The position numbers and the translations under genes were made by a program. A DNA stretch of 64,000 nt from positions 62,001 through 126,000 of the forward strand of contig JAEEWT010000005.1 in the NCBI GenBank assembly GCA_016287755.1, read 5' to 3'. The DNA comes from Prevotella sp. (lineage in GTDB: Bacteria; Bacteroidota; Bacteroidia; Bacteroidales; Bacteroidaceae). This document shows, piece by piece, positions 9,601-17,200 of this stretch. A model generated the notes under the pieces. It was not told the origin of the DNA. It did no database searches and saw only the letters and a program-made list of their open reading frames with translations. How positions within the stretch are numbered: the stretch's first letter is position 1; every line of letters begins with the position of its first letter.

Positions 9601-10302
9601 TACCTCGAACTTCTGTTCGTTGAAGTCGGGCACAACATAATCAGCAGGACCCACCAATGCTCCTATCTCCTTGAGATGTGCCGTGACGGCCTTTTCCATC
9701 TCTATCTGCACATCTCGGTTGGCGGGGTTCACATAGTCGAACTGCTTCTCTCCGCTGGTACGAAGATCGCTTTCCTCCTCGGTATATAAATACTCATTCA
9801 GGTGAAAGAGCGAGCCCTTCCTACTGAGGAACAAGCGGAGGTCGTATAGGGCAGCATATTGATAGTTCAGCGTAGGATCTGCTTGTGATACATAGTCGTG
9901 CAGACCATCAGCACGGATGAGCAGTACGCTACCGAAATCAAAATCGTCACGCACACTACCCTGCTGATAATCAATCACAGGATGTTTCACCGTTGTTCCA
10001 TTCTCCACCGAATAGCGGTCGGCATACACCCACATGGCCTCTGTTTCCACGGCCACCCTTAGTAAACGCCGCAAAGCCCCATAACCAATGGTTAGGGGCG
10101 TAGCTTTCAGATACAGTAAGACATAGTCGGCTGTGGCCTTCTCTTCAATCTCGGCCAGCGTCTCTGATGACATGAGTCGTTCTGTCACCTCTCCGCCCAA
10201 CAGATGCACCTTACGGATAAAACGGCTTTCCTTGAGTTGCTGCAACGTGGAGGTCATCTGAGCCTCATCGCCGAACAGGAAAGCATCTATCTTTTCTCTC
10301 AT
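6607..10302 (-). CDS. Glycosyltransferase / DUF4922 (HIT-like) / SpoIID-LytB fusion
   Basis: A 1231-residue multidomain protein without a signal peptide. Residues 1-230 form a degenerate glycosyltransferase-like region. About 235-430 is a GT2 domain (ASVIIPVFNREKTI, with VQLDSDDLYSS near 326). About 550-760 is DUF4922, a HIT-like nucleotide-transferase fold (NPYPILPVHFTIP and HMHFQAGTSG near 630). About 850-1231 is a SpoIID/LytB domain (LPVESYLTSVISSEM near 919, CGGVTEEF near 1041, GHGVGLCQIGA at the end), a domain that acts on peptidoglycan glycan strands in other bacteria. It heads the operon with the two AmpG-like permeases, which supports a cell-wall role. The combined biochemical role is not known. 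Confidence 0.85.
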   Translation of the reverse strand: MREKIDAFLFGDEAQMTSTLQQLKESRFIRKVHLLGGEVTERLMSSETLAEIEEKATADYVLLYLKATPLTIGYGALRRLLRVAVETEAMWVYADRYSVENGTTVKHPVIDYQQGSVRDDFDFGSVLLIRADGLHDYVSQADPTLNYQYAALYDLRLFLSRKGSLFHLNEYLYTEEESDLRTSGEKQFDYVNPANRDVQIEMEKAVTAHLKEIGALVGPADYVVPDFNEQKFEVEASVIIPVFNREKTIADAVKSALAQKTTFLFNVIVVDNHSTDKTGEILHNCQQSTANGQLVVLKPTRHDLGIGGCWNLAINDEHCGRFAVQLDSDDLYSSPDTLHQIVQAFYKQKAAMIVGSYRMCDFDLNTLPPGLISHAEWTDENGMNNALRINGLGAPRAFFTPLLRHIQFPNTSYGEDYAAGLAFSRRYRIGRIYNELYLCRRWGGNSDAALSVEKVNANNLYKDRLRTMEIMARQQLNAGKGITSEGSALTRFFNRQLETWELARQNYHLLKNVKSRDLAVGDQNMLVQFNPARIVSTGAKIDAKTLAERPCFLCDKNRPAEQMSKDVDGRFHLLVNPYPILPVHFTIPQMKHQPQRIKDYYGEIHRLLDQYPELMVFYNGPKCGASAPDHMHFQAGTSGLLPLQASWQRYARNLTTVYSLSEDEQIAYINDYPAPALVIKSKTVKSDEQLFRIIYDSLQAVNASQTSSKEEPMMNIVAWRQGDDYLSVVFLRKKHRPECYAATGEAQLLVSPGALDMSGMIITPRPEDFEKITPEKAVDILREVSMTEEEVQQVMEHIRYSEQHQSALSKTSWKAEPTVQVGIVSAERILFSLNKAYTAKGALIEGEQEVAFSEGGILWNGNQYRELTFIPQTKDASFSMKDVTIGVNFHWERKETQTFLGTLRLVVEEGKICAINELPVESYLTSVISSEMKATSSLEFLKAHAVISRSWLLAQMEKRQSQSSGGNGFFSFVKKDDELIRWYDRDDHTIFDVCADDHCQRYQGITKADNIHVVEAVKATRGQILMYDGEICDARFSKCCGGVTEEFQYCWEDTPKPYLVSVPDAATPDGDPFCHTHDKHILSQVLNDYDQETSDFYRWQVEYTQEQLRELIERKLKMSFGQILALEPLERGKSGRIWKLKIVGKERQFTIGKELEIRRTLSETHLYSSAFKVEALDIVQGVPQKFVLKGAGWGHGVGLCQIGAAVMGEKGYRYDEILLHYYQGAEVKRIY

Positions 10303-10387
10303 GATGATAATCTATTTCACTTTCTCCCCGCAAATGTAACGAAAATCTGCTGAACAGCCAAATAAATCGAGAGATTTTTACGTAGTC

Positions 10388-11113
10388 TTACCAGTCTTCG
10401 TCGTCATTGCCTACGATGCCGTTCTTCAAGGCCTCCCCCACCTTGTCGATAATGGCGTTGGAATAGGCATGGGTCATGACAAGTGCCTTAGCACATGTGC
10501 GCTTCTGGGCATCCTTTTCTACGAAGGGGTAGTGACGGGCTATCTCCCACTGGTCATCGTACAGGAATGCATTGGTCTTGTCATCCTTCTTTCGTTTAGC
10601 GTCTCCGTAGGTCCTCTCATCAGGTTCCACCAGACTGAGCCATCCGCCGCTAATATCGGTAAGGATGTCATAATTCTGTACCGTGTAGGTGACACGTACC
10701 TTACCCTCTTTGATGTCAAGACGAATGACGGGTGTGATGCTGACTGAGTACTTGTTCAGTGTTCCCATATGACGGGCAATGTCGAGGATGGTGGAAGAGA
10801 TGATGATACATCCTGCTTCCTTGTCGTTCAGAGTGATGGCCTGCTTGTCCTTGAAGGTGGCTGTTGCCCAGTAGTTCAGCGCCACATACAGCTGTTCCTT
10901 TGTCTTGCCTGGCGCCTGGATTACCTCCTGATACGTCAGACTCTGATTCTTATCGAGCGTTAAACCCTCTGCCAGATTCTTGGCTGCCTCGAGCCACTTG
11001 TCCCCATAGCGTTCCTTGGCATATTTCTCCAAATCGGCTGACTTCATCACCTGTGCCTGAGCACTCAACGTGGTCATCATAGTGACTACTGCTATCATAA
11101 ATAACTTTTTCAT
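10388..11113 (-). CDS. Secreted DUF4468-like protein
   Basis: The protein has 241 residues with a signal peptide (MKKLFMIAVVTMMTTLSAQAQ). The middle (LYVALNYWATATFKDKQAITL, with a later VSITPVIRLDIKEGKVRVTY) resembles DUF4468, a periplasmic domain with a TBP-like fold found in Bacteroidetes. The function is unknown. It has its own promoter (-7 at 11151), a 5' leader almost identical to that of the VanX-type gene, and upstream element A at 11211, so the two genes are probably co-regulated. Confidence 0.7.
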   Translation of the reverse strand: MKKLFMIAVVTMMTTLSAQAQVMKSADLEKYAKERYGDKWLEAAKNLAEGLTLDKNQSLTYQEVIQAPGKTKEQLYVALNYWATATFKDKQAITLNDKEAGCIIISSTILDIARHMGTLNKYSVSITPVIRLDIKEGKVRVTYTVQNYDILTDISGGWLSLVEPDERTYGDAKRKKDDKTNAFLYDDQWEIARHYPFVEKDAQKRTCAKALVMTHAYSNAIIDKVGEALKNGIVGNDDEDW

Positions 11114-11150
11114 TATTCCTTGAATTTATAGTTGTTATTGTTTGTTGATG

Positions 11151-11182
11151 CAAAGTTACGGTATATCCCCATACCAAACAAA
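11151..11182 (-). promoter_or_regulatory. Promoter of the DUF4468 gene with duplicated 5' leader
   Basis: On the minus strand TTTG (11179-11182), 20 bp, then TAACTTTG (11151-11158). The 45 bp from this box to the ATG (11114-11158) match 12110-12154 of the VanX gene at 44 positions. Confidence 0.75.
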
Positions 11183-11210
11183 TAATTCTCGATTATTTAT
11201 GAATATTATT

Positions 11211-11264
11211 GCGACACCACAAAGAATTTGCGACAGATGGTTTTGATGCTCTCCAAATCTGTCG
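11211..11264. promoter_or_regulatory. Three-part GCGACA element, copy A
   Basis: GCGACA (11211), 13 bp, GCGACA (11230), 24 bp, TGTCG (11260-11264). The inner pair can form a stem (GCGACAGAT with ATCTGTCG). It starts 53 bp from the -7 box of the DUF4468 gene. Copies B (12208) and C (12605) share all spacings. Confidence 0.75.
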
Positions 11265-11353
11265 TAATCTATTATACGAATCGATCGTTTTCTTCACAAC
11301 TTAACGAATCACAATCTGTCGGACACCTATATATAGACACCGCCTGTAGTGGG

Positions 11354-12109
11354 TTACTTAACAGGGAAGGTAAAATAGGTATCGGGAAATGGTTCATCCT
11401 TCAGCGTAAAATGCCACCACTCGGTGTCTAAAGGCTTGAAACCATGGCGGAGCATGGCCTGACGGAGAATCATACGGTTATGGAACTGCCTGGCAGTGAT
11501 AGAGCGGCCCGCAGGACTCTTGCTGTTATCACCTGTGTATTCACCTGTTTCGGGATTTCCACAGAAGTCGGGATGACTCTCTGGTCCGAACCAGTCGAAC
11601 GTGCCGCCCATATCCAATTCCTTCTCCGTCGCCATATCAAATAGGGTAAGGTCAACCGTGGAGCCTCTTGAATGACCGCTTTTAGCCATGATATACTCCT
11701 GATCGAAGAGTACACTCTTGTCGAGGTCGGGATAGAAGTAGTTCTTCATCAACGTATCAGGGATATTGGCTGCCCAACGTACAAAGTGATCCACCCCCTT
11801 CTGCGGACGATAAGCGTCATAAATCTTCAGTCGGTAACCTTGTGCCTTCACATCGTCGCTCACGGCTCGAAGACACTCGGCAGCCTGTCGGGTAATCAGT
11901 GCTACCGGCTCCTCATAGCCATCGATACGCTCCCCTACGAAGTTATATGTTCCGTAATAGCGTATCTCCAGAATGGCATCGGGAATAGCTTCGGCCAAGG
12001 CTACGAACTGACTTCTGTCGTCGGTTACCTTGACCATTGTGCTTAACTTACTGCTCGATGCGCAGGAAGTCATTACGGCGACTATAACCATCATCAACAT
12101 CTTTTTCAT
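11354..12109 (-). CDS. D-Ala-D-Ala dipeptidase (VanX/DdpX, peptidase M15D)
   Basis: A 251-residue lipoprotein-like enzyme. The N-terminus MKKMLMMVIVAVMTSCASS suggests a lipobox cysteine and periplasmic anchoring. Zinc-peptidase signatures are present: YDAYRP, SGHSRGSTVDL (His and Asp ligands near residue 143) and EWWHF near 231. Such enzymes cleave D-Ala-D-Ala. Here no VanH or VanA homologue is nearby, so a cell-wall recycling role like that of DdpX is more likely than vancomycin resistance. It carries the duplicated leader and element B upstream. Confidence 0.88.
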   Translation of the reverse strand: MKKMLMMVIVAVMTSCASSSKLSTMVKVTDDRSQFVALAEAIPDAILEIRYYGTYNFVGERIDGYEEPVALITRQAAECLRAVSDDVKAQGYRLKIYDAYRPQKGVDHFVRWAANIPDTLMKNYFYPDLDKSVLFDQEYIMAKSGHSRGSTVDLTLFDMATEKELDMGGTFDWFGPESHPDFCGNPETGEYTGDNSKSPAGRSITARQFHNRMILRQAMLRHGFKPLDTEWWHFTLKDEPFPDTYFTFPVK

Positions 12110-12146
12110 TTTTCCTTGAATTTATAGTTGTTATTGTTTGTTGATG

Positions 12147-12154
12147 CAAAGTTA
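12147..12154 (-). promoter_or_regulatory. -7 box of the VanX-type dipeptidase gene
   Basis: TAACTTTG on the minus strand, followed by the same 45-bp leader as the DUF4468 gene. The upstream TTTG box is weak (TTTA at about 12171). Confidence 0.65.
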
Positions 12155-12207
12155 TGACATCTAATTATTGTAAAAAAGAATCTTGAACTTTTTCTGACAA
12201 TATTGTT

Positions 12208-12261
12208 GCGACAACACATGGTATTTGCGACACATTAGGCACATGCCCTCATTTCTTGTCG
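12208..12261. promoter_or_regulatory. Three-part GCGACA element, copy B
   Basis: GCGACA (12208), 13 bp, GCGACA (12227), 24 bp, TGTCG (12257-12261), then CGACA again. It starts 54 bp from the -7 box of the dipeptidase gene. The loop keeps ATGCCCTC, as in copies A (ATGCTCTC) and C (ATGCCCTT). Confidence 0.75.
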
Positions 12262-12322
12262 CGACAAGGCAAAAAAAGGATAAGATAACGAAACAATAGC
12301 ATCCCGAAGACTACTATATAAC

Positions 12323-12371
12323 AAAAAAAACGAGGCACAACAGCGATTCTTGATGATCGGCCTGTTGTACC
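12323..12371 (-). terminator. Intrinsic terminator of the candidate ncRNA
   Basis: On the minus strand GGTACAACAG pairs with CTGTTGTGCC, with an inner CGAT/ATCG stem, followed by eight T residues. Confidence 0.8.
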
Positions 12372-12537
12372 CCGTCGCTAACCCTATAAACCGAGGAATT
12401 TTATATGTATTGTCTCGGATGTGGTTTATTAATCCATCTTTAATCCGAAACGAAGTATCTTGACAAACGCCCTGTTAAGAGCAGATATACATCTTATGAT
12501 TACCTCTGGTGTAACGAACCGCTTCGTGGCGGTTTTG
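12323..12537 (-). ncRNA. Candidate ~215-nt non-coding RNA, unrecognised family
   Basis: The stretch has a strong promoter (12544-12575, minus) and ends at a strong intrinsic terminator (12323-12371). No reading frame longer than a few codons is present. Predicted local hairpins include AACCGC/GCGGTT near the 5' end and CGGAT/ATCCG in the middle. Its first transcribed bases (GCATCATCAAA) resemble those of the DUF4468 and dipeptidase mRNAs (GCATCAACAAA), and it has element C at the same distance. I do not recognise it as 6S, tmRNA, SRP RNA or RNase P RNA. Confidence 0.55.
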
Positions 12538-12543
12538 ATGATG

Positions 12544-12575
12544 CAAAGGTACGGGTGCGTTTCATAGTTAGCAAC
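12544..12575 (-). promoter_or_regulatory. Promoter of the candidate ncRNA
   Basis: On the minus strand GTTG (12572-12575), 20 bp, TACCTTTG (12544-12551), the full Bacteroidetes promoter pattern. Confidence 0.7.
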
Positions 12576-12604
12576 TTTTTCGTTCTTTTTCCATCAACCT
12601 TGTT

Positions 12605-12658
12605 GCGACAAATGCTCAAAATTGCGACAAATCGGCCTCATGCCCTTCAAATTTGTCG
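12605..12658. promoter_or_regulatory. Three-part GCGACA element, copy C
   Basis: GCGACA (12605), 13 bp, GCGACA (12624), 24 bp, TGTCG (12654-12658). The inner arms pair as GCGACAAAT with ATTTGTCGC. It starts 54 bp from the -7 box of the ncRNA promoter. Confidence 0.75.
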
Positions 12659-12791
12659 CACTCTACATCCGAAATAGGCCAAATACGACAATTTGACTCC
12701 CTGTTTTTCCAAAAAGACAACAAATGAAAGGATTTCGTGTTAATTAGTTGTCAAATTGCGGAAAAAATTATCTCCTTCGGAATATTTTTCG

Positions 12792-12799
12792 TACCTTTG
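12792..12799 (+). promoter_or_regulatory. -7 promoter box of carB
   Basis: TTTTCGTACCTTTG contains TACCTTTG. The same 14-mer occurs in every CRISPR repeat of this window. The ATG of carB is 55 bp downstream. Confidence 0.7.
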
Positions 12800-12854
12800 C
12801 ACGGATTAAGAGGATTCTATTAGTAAATATCCATAAAACTACCATAAACAAAAA

Positions 12855-15800
12855 ATGAAGAAGAAACTGAATAAAGTGCTGGTACTCGGCTCTGGCGCTT
12901 TGAAAATCGGACAAGCAGGCGAGTTCGACTACTCTGGCTCGCAAGCGCTCAAGGCATTACGTGAAGAAGGAATCCGTTCGGTACTGGTTAACCCGAACAT
13001 CGCTACCATCCAGACATCGGAAGGTATCGCCGACAAGGTGTATTTCCAACCCGTGAACACCCATTTCGTGACGGAGATTATTAAAAAGGAGCGCCCTGAC
13101 GGCATTCTGTTGGCTTTTGGTGGACAGACGGCCTTGAACTGCGGTACTGAACTTTATCAGAAAGGTATTCTTAAGGAATATGGCGTGGAGGTGCTGGGAA
13201 CCTCTGTCGAGGCAATCATGAACACTGAGGACCGCGACCTCTTCGTGAAGAAGTTGGGCGAGGTTGAACTTAAGGTTCCTATAAGTCATGCCGTAGAGAA
13301 CATGGAAGATGCCCTGAAGGCTGCCCGTGAAATCGGTTTCCCCATCATGATCCGCTCGGCCTACGCACTCGGTGGACTGGGTTCTGGTATCTGCCCCAAC
13401 GAGAAGGCATTCATTGAACTGGCAGAAAGTGCTTTCACCTTCGCTCCTCAGATTCTTGTTGAAGAGAGTCTGAAAGGCTGGAAGGAGATTGAGTTCGAGT
13501 GCATCCGCGACGCAAACGACCGTTGCTTCACCGTGGCCTCTATGGAGAACTTCGACCCGCTGGGTATCCATACAGGAGAGTCGATCGTGGTTGCCCCCAC
13601 CTGTTCACTTACCGACGAGCAGGTGAAGATGTTGCAGGAAATCACCATCAAGTGCGTCAAGCACCTTGGTATTGTGGGTGAGTGTAACATCCAGTTCGCT
13701 TTCAATGCCCAGACAAACGACTACCGTATCATCGAGATCAACGCTCGACTGAGTCGTTCTTCGGCTTTGGCTTCGAAGGCTACAGGTTATCCTCTGGCAT
13801 TTGTTGCTGCGAAGATCGCCCTCGGCTATACACTCGACCAGATTGGTGAGATGGGTACAACATCTTCCGCATATGTAGCCCCACAGCTCGATTATATGAT
13901 CTGTAAGATTCCACGCTGGGACCTCACGAAGTTTGCCGGTGTTTCCCGTCTGATCGGCTCGTCCATGAAGTCGGTTGGCGAAATCATGTCCATCGGTCGT
14001 TCCTTCGAGGAGATGATCCAGAAAGGACTGCGTATGATTGGTCAGGGCATGCATGGCTTCGTGGGAAATGACCATACTAAGTTCGATAACCTCGACGACG
14101 CGTTACAGAACCCCACCGACCTCCGTATCTTTGCCATTGCACAGGCGCTGGAAGAGGGATATAGCGTGGAGCGTATCGAGGAGCTGACCAAGATCGACGT
14201 GTGGTTCCTGGAGCGTCTGAAGCACATCGTTGACTTGAAACATGAGCTGCAGAAGTATAATAAGCTTGAGGAACTGTCTGATGAACTGTTGCTCGAGGTG
14301 AAACGTGCCGGCTTCTCCGACTTCCAGATCGCCCGTTTCGTACTGAAGACGAAGGAGGGGAACATGGAGAAAGAGAACCTGGAGGTGCGCCGCTATCGTA
14401 AGCAGAAAGGTATCGTACCCAGTGTGAAGCGCATTCCCACCGTGGCCAGCGAGAATCCGGAACTGACGAACTATCTGTATTTCACCTATACGCATATCCC
14501 TGCGTTCCAAGATGAGTTCACTTGTAAGAATAGTAATAAAGAAAAATATGTGGCCAAGCACGACATCGATTATTATAAGAATGAGAAATCGGTGGTCGTA
14601 TTGGGATCAGGTGCTTACCGCATCGGCTCCTCTGTGGAGTTCGACTGGTGTTCGGTGAATGCCATTAACACCGCCCGCAAGCTGGGGTATAAGTCGATCA
14701 TGATCAACTACAACCCCGAGACGGTGTCCACCGACTACGATATGTGCGACCGTCTGTACTTCGACGAGCTGTCATTGGAGCGCGTGCTCGACGTGATTGA
14801 CCTCGAAGAGCCCCGCGGCGTGATTGTCAGCGTGGGCGGACAGATTCCCAATAACCTCGCCATGAAACTCTACCGACAGGGTGTTCCCGTATTGGGTACC
14901 TCGCCGGTAAATATCGACCGTGCAGAGAACCGTGACAAGTTCTCGGCTATGCTTGATAAGTTAGGTATCGACCAGCCCGCATGGCGCGCGCTGACATCTT
15001 TTGAAGATGTGAAGGAGTTTGTTGACGAGGTGGGCTATCCTGTATTGGTACGTCCGTCGTACGTGCTTTCAGGTGCAGCCATGAACGTTTGCTATGATGA
15101 TGAAGAATTGCACCGCTTCCTGAATATGGCTACCGAGGTGTCGAAGGAATTCCCCGTAGTGGTATCGCAGTTCATGCAGGATACCAAGGAGATTGAGTTT
15201 GATGCCGTTGCCGACAAGGGTGAGGTGGTGGAATATGCCATCTCAGAACATGTGGAATACGCTGGTGTACACTCTGGCGATGCCACCATGGTGTTCCCTG
15301 CTCAGCACATCTACTTCTCTACCATCCGACAGATCAAGAAGATTGCCCGCAAGATTGCGAAGGAGCTGAACATCAGCGGTCCGTTCAATATCCAGTTCCT
15401 GGCTAAGAACCGTCAGGTACGCGTCATCGAGTGTAACCTCCGCGCCAGTCGTTCATTCCCCTTCGTGTCGAAGATCCTGAAGCGCAACTTCATCGAAACA
15501 GCTACGAAGATTATGCTCGACGCTCCCTATTCGAAGCCCGACAGGAGCGAGTTCGACATCGACCGCATTGGCGTGAAAGCCAGTCAGTTCTCGTTCGCCC
15601 GTCTGCAGAACGCCGATCCTGTACTGGGTGTAGATATGTCATCCACCGGTGAAGTAGGCTGTCTGGGTGATGATCTGAACGAAGCGCTGCTCAACGCACT
15701 CATCGCCACAGGCTATAGAATTCCGAAGAAGAGCGTACTGATCTCTTCTGGTGGCGTGAAAGGAAAGGTTGATCTGCTGGAGCCGGTTCGCGAACTGGCC

Positions 15801-16133
15801 AAGAACGGCTACGATATCTATGCCACAGGCGGAACGGCCAAGTTCTTCAACGATAATGGTGTGAAGGCCACGGTTGTGTCATGGCCTGATGAGGATGGTG
15901 AGAACAATGTGATGGACATGATTGCCGACCACCAGTTCGAACTGATCATCAACGTGCCGAAGAACCACACGAAGCGTGAGCTGACCAACGGCTACCGTAT
16001 CCGTCGTGGCGCCATCGATCACAACATTCCGCTGATGACCAATACCCGTCTGGCCAAGGCCTTCATCCAGGCATTCTGCGACCTGAAACTGGAGGATATC
16101 AAGGTGAAGAGCTGGCAGGAGTACAATAATTAG
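12855..16133 (+). CDS. carB: Carbamoyl-phosphate synthase large subunit
   Basis: A 1092-residue protein of normal length for CarB. It makes carbamoyl phosphate from bicarbonate, ammonia (delivered by CarA) and two ATP, for pyrimidine and arginine synthesis. Two homologous ATP-grasp halves are visible: the first opens with LGSGALKIGQAGEFDYSG, the second with LGSGAYRIGSSVEFDWCS near residue 580. The C-terminal MGS-like allosteric domain begins around SGGVKGKVDLLEPV and contains YATGGTAKFF. carA is not adjacent upstream, unlike in many genomes. rlmN follows 15 bp later, so the downstream block may be co-transcribed. Confidence 0.97.
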   Translation: MKKKLNKVLVLGSGALKIGQAGEFDYSGSQALKALREEGIRSVLVNPNIATIQTSEGIADKVYFQPVNTHFVTEIIKKERPDGILLAFGGQTALNCGTELYQKGILKEYGVEVLGTSVEAIMNTEDRDLFVKKLGEVELKVPISHAVENMEDALKAAREIGFPIMIRSAYALGGLGSGICPNEKAFIELAESAFTFAPQILVEESLKGWKEIEFECIRDANDRCFTVASMENFDPLGIHTGESIVVAPTCSLTDEQVKMLQEITIKCVKHLGIVGECNIQFAFNAQTNDYRIIEINARLSRSSALASKATGYPLAFVAAKIALGYTLDQIGEMGTTSSAYVAPQLDYMICKIPRWDLTKFAGVSRLIGSSMKSVGEIMSIGRSFEEMIQKGLRMIGQGMHGFVGNDHTKFDNLDDALQNPTDLRIFAIAQALEEGYSVERIEELTKIDVWFLERLKHIVDLKHELQKYNKLEELSDELLLEVKRAGFSDFQIARFVLKTKEGNMEKENLEVRRYRKQKGIVPSVKRIPTVASENPELTNYLYFTYTHIPAFQDEFTCKNSNKEKYVAKHDIDYYKNEKSVVVLGSGAYRIGSSVEFDWCSVNAINTARKLGYKSIMINYNPETVSTDYDMCDRLYFDELSLERVLDVIDLEEPRGVIVSVGGQIPNNLAMKLYRQGVPVLGTSPVNIDRAENRDKFSAMLDKLGIDQPAWRALTSFEDVKEFVDEVGYPVLVRPSYVLSGAAMNVCYDDEELHRFLNMATEVSKEFPVVVSQFMQDTKEIEFDAVADKGEVVEYAISEHVEYAGVHSGDATMVFPAQHIYFSTIRQIKKIARKIAKELNISGPFNIQFLAKNRQVRVIECNLRASRSFPFVSKILKRNFIETATKIMLDAPYSKPDRSEFDIDRIGVKASQFSFARLQNADPVLGVDMSSTGEVGCLGDDLNEALLNALIATGYRIPKKSVLISSGGVKGKVDLLEPVRELAKNGYDIYATGGTAKFFNDNGVKATVVSWPDEDGENNVMDMIADHQFELIINVPKNHTKRELTNGYRIRRGAIDHNIPLMTNTRLAKAFIQAFCDLKLEDIKVKSWQEYNN

Positions 16134-16147
16134 TTGATAGTTGACAA

Positions 16148-17200
16148 TTGGGAGGTGAGAAGAAAGAGTTACTAGGACTGTCACTGCACGAGCTGAAAGA
16201 GGTGGCGACAAGTCTGGGAATGCCTGCCTTCACGGGCAGTCAGATGGCGAAGTGGCTCTATACACAGCATGTGACCAGCATCGACGACATGACAAACCTC
16301 TCTAAGGCAAACCGTGAACGACTGAAAGAGCAGTACGTCATCGGATGCATGCCTCCCGCTGATTGTCAGGAGTCGAAAGACGGAACGAAGAAATATCTCT
16401 TCCCCGTAGGCGGCAACAACCACAGCGAACCGAAGTATGTGGAGACCGTCTATATACCAGATGGTGAAAGGGCCACGCTCTGCGTGAGTAGCCAGATCGG
16501 TTGTAAGATGAACTGTCTGTTCTGTCAGACCGGTAAGCAGGGATTCGAAGGAAATCTCTCAGCTGCTGACATCCTTAACCAGATCTACTCCCTACCCGAG
16601 CGCGACACACTCACCAACATCGTGTTCATGGGACAAGGAGAGCCGATGGATAACCTCGACAACGTGCTGCGAGCTACGGAGGTCCTGACAGCCGACTACG
16701 GCTACGCCTGGAGTCCGAAACGTATCACGGTGAGCAGTGTCGGCATCAAGAACAAACTGAAACGGTTCCTGGATGAGAGCGACTGTCATGTGGCCATTAG
16801 TCTTCACTCTCCCCTGCCCGACCAACGAGCACAGCTGATGCCTGCCGAACGGGGCATGGGTATTCAGGAGGTGATCGACCTGCTGCGCAACTACGACTTC
16901 AGTCATCAGCGCCGACTATCATTCGAATACATCGTCTTCAGCGGTGTGAATGATTCCGAGAAGCATGCACGGGCTATCATCCAACTGCTCAAAGGACTGG
17001 AGTGCAGGATCAACCTGATTCGTTTTCACCAGATACCAGGTGTGGATCTGAAAGGAACCAATGATCAGAAGATGGAGGCGTTTCGTGACTACCTCACGCA
17101 ACATGGGGTGTTCACCACCATCCGGGCCAGCAGAGGACAGGATATCTTTGCTGCCTGCGGACTCCTCTCCACGGCGAAAAAGAAAAGTGTTGGAACATGA
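16148..17200 (+). CDS. rlmN: 23S rRNA (adenine-2503-C2)-methyltransferase RlmN
   Basis: This radical SAM enzyme methylates A2503 of 23S rRNA and A37 of some tRNAs. The [4Fe-4S] motif is CKMNCLFC. The two catalytic cysteines of the family are present in TLCVSSQIGC and in FAACGLL (Cys337). The length of 350 residues is normal. The frame has no ATG near the expected N-terminus; the TTG at 16148 is the likely start. It overlaps the next gene by 4 bp. Confidence 0.93.
   Translation: MGGEKKELLGLSLHELKEVATSLGMPAFTGSQMAKWLYTQHVTSIDDMTNLSKANRERLKEQYVIGCMPPADCQESKDGTKKYLFPVGGNNHSEPKYVETVYIPDGERATLCVSSQIGCKMNCLFCQTGKQGFEGNLSAADILNQIYSLPERDTLTNIVFMGQGEPMDNLDNVLRATEVLTADYGYAWSPKRITVSSVGIKNKLKRFLDESDCHVAISLHSPLPDQRAQLMPAERGMGIQEVIDLLRNYDFSHQRRLSFEYIVFSGVNDSEKHARAIIQLLKGLECRINLIRFHQIPGVDLKGTNDQKMEAFRDYLTQHGVFTTIRASRGQDIFAACGLLSTAKKKSVGT

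Noticed and set aside
11354..12109. Vancomycin resistance locus because of VanX- and VanW-type genes
   Set aside because: No VanH, VanA or VanRS homologues are present, and the two genes lie 49 kb apart with other neighbours; envelope recycling is a better reading.
12110..12854. carA or a riboswitch in the gap before carB
   Set aside because: No coding frame for CarA occurs here, and the structured part is transcribed from the opposite strand with its own terminator, so it cannot be the carB leader.
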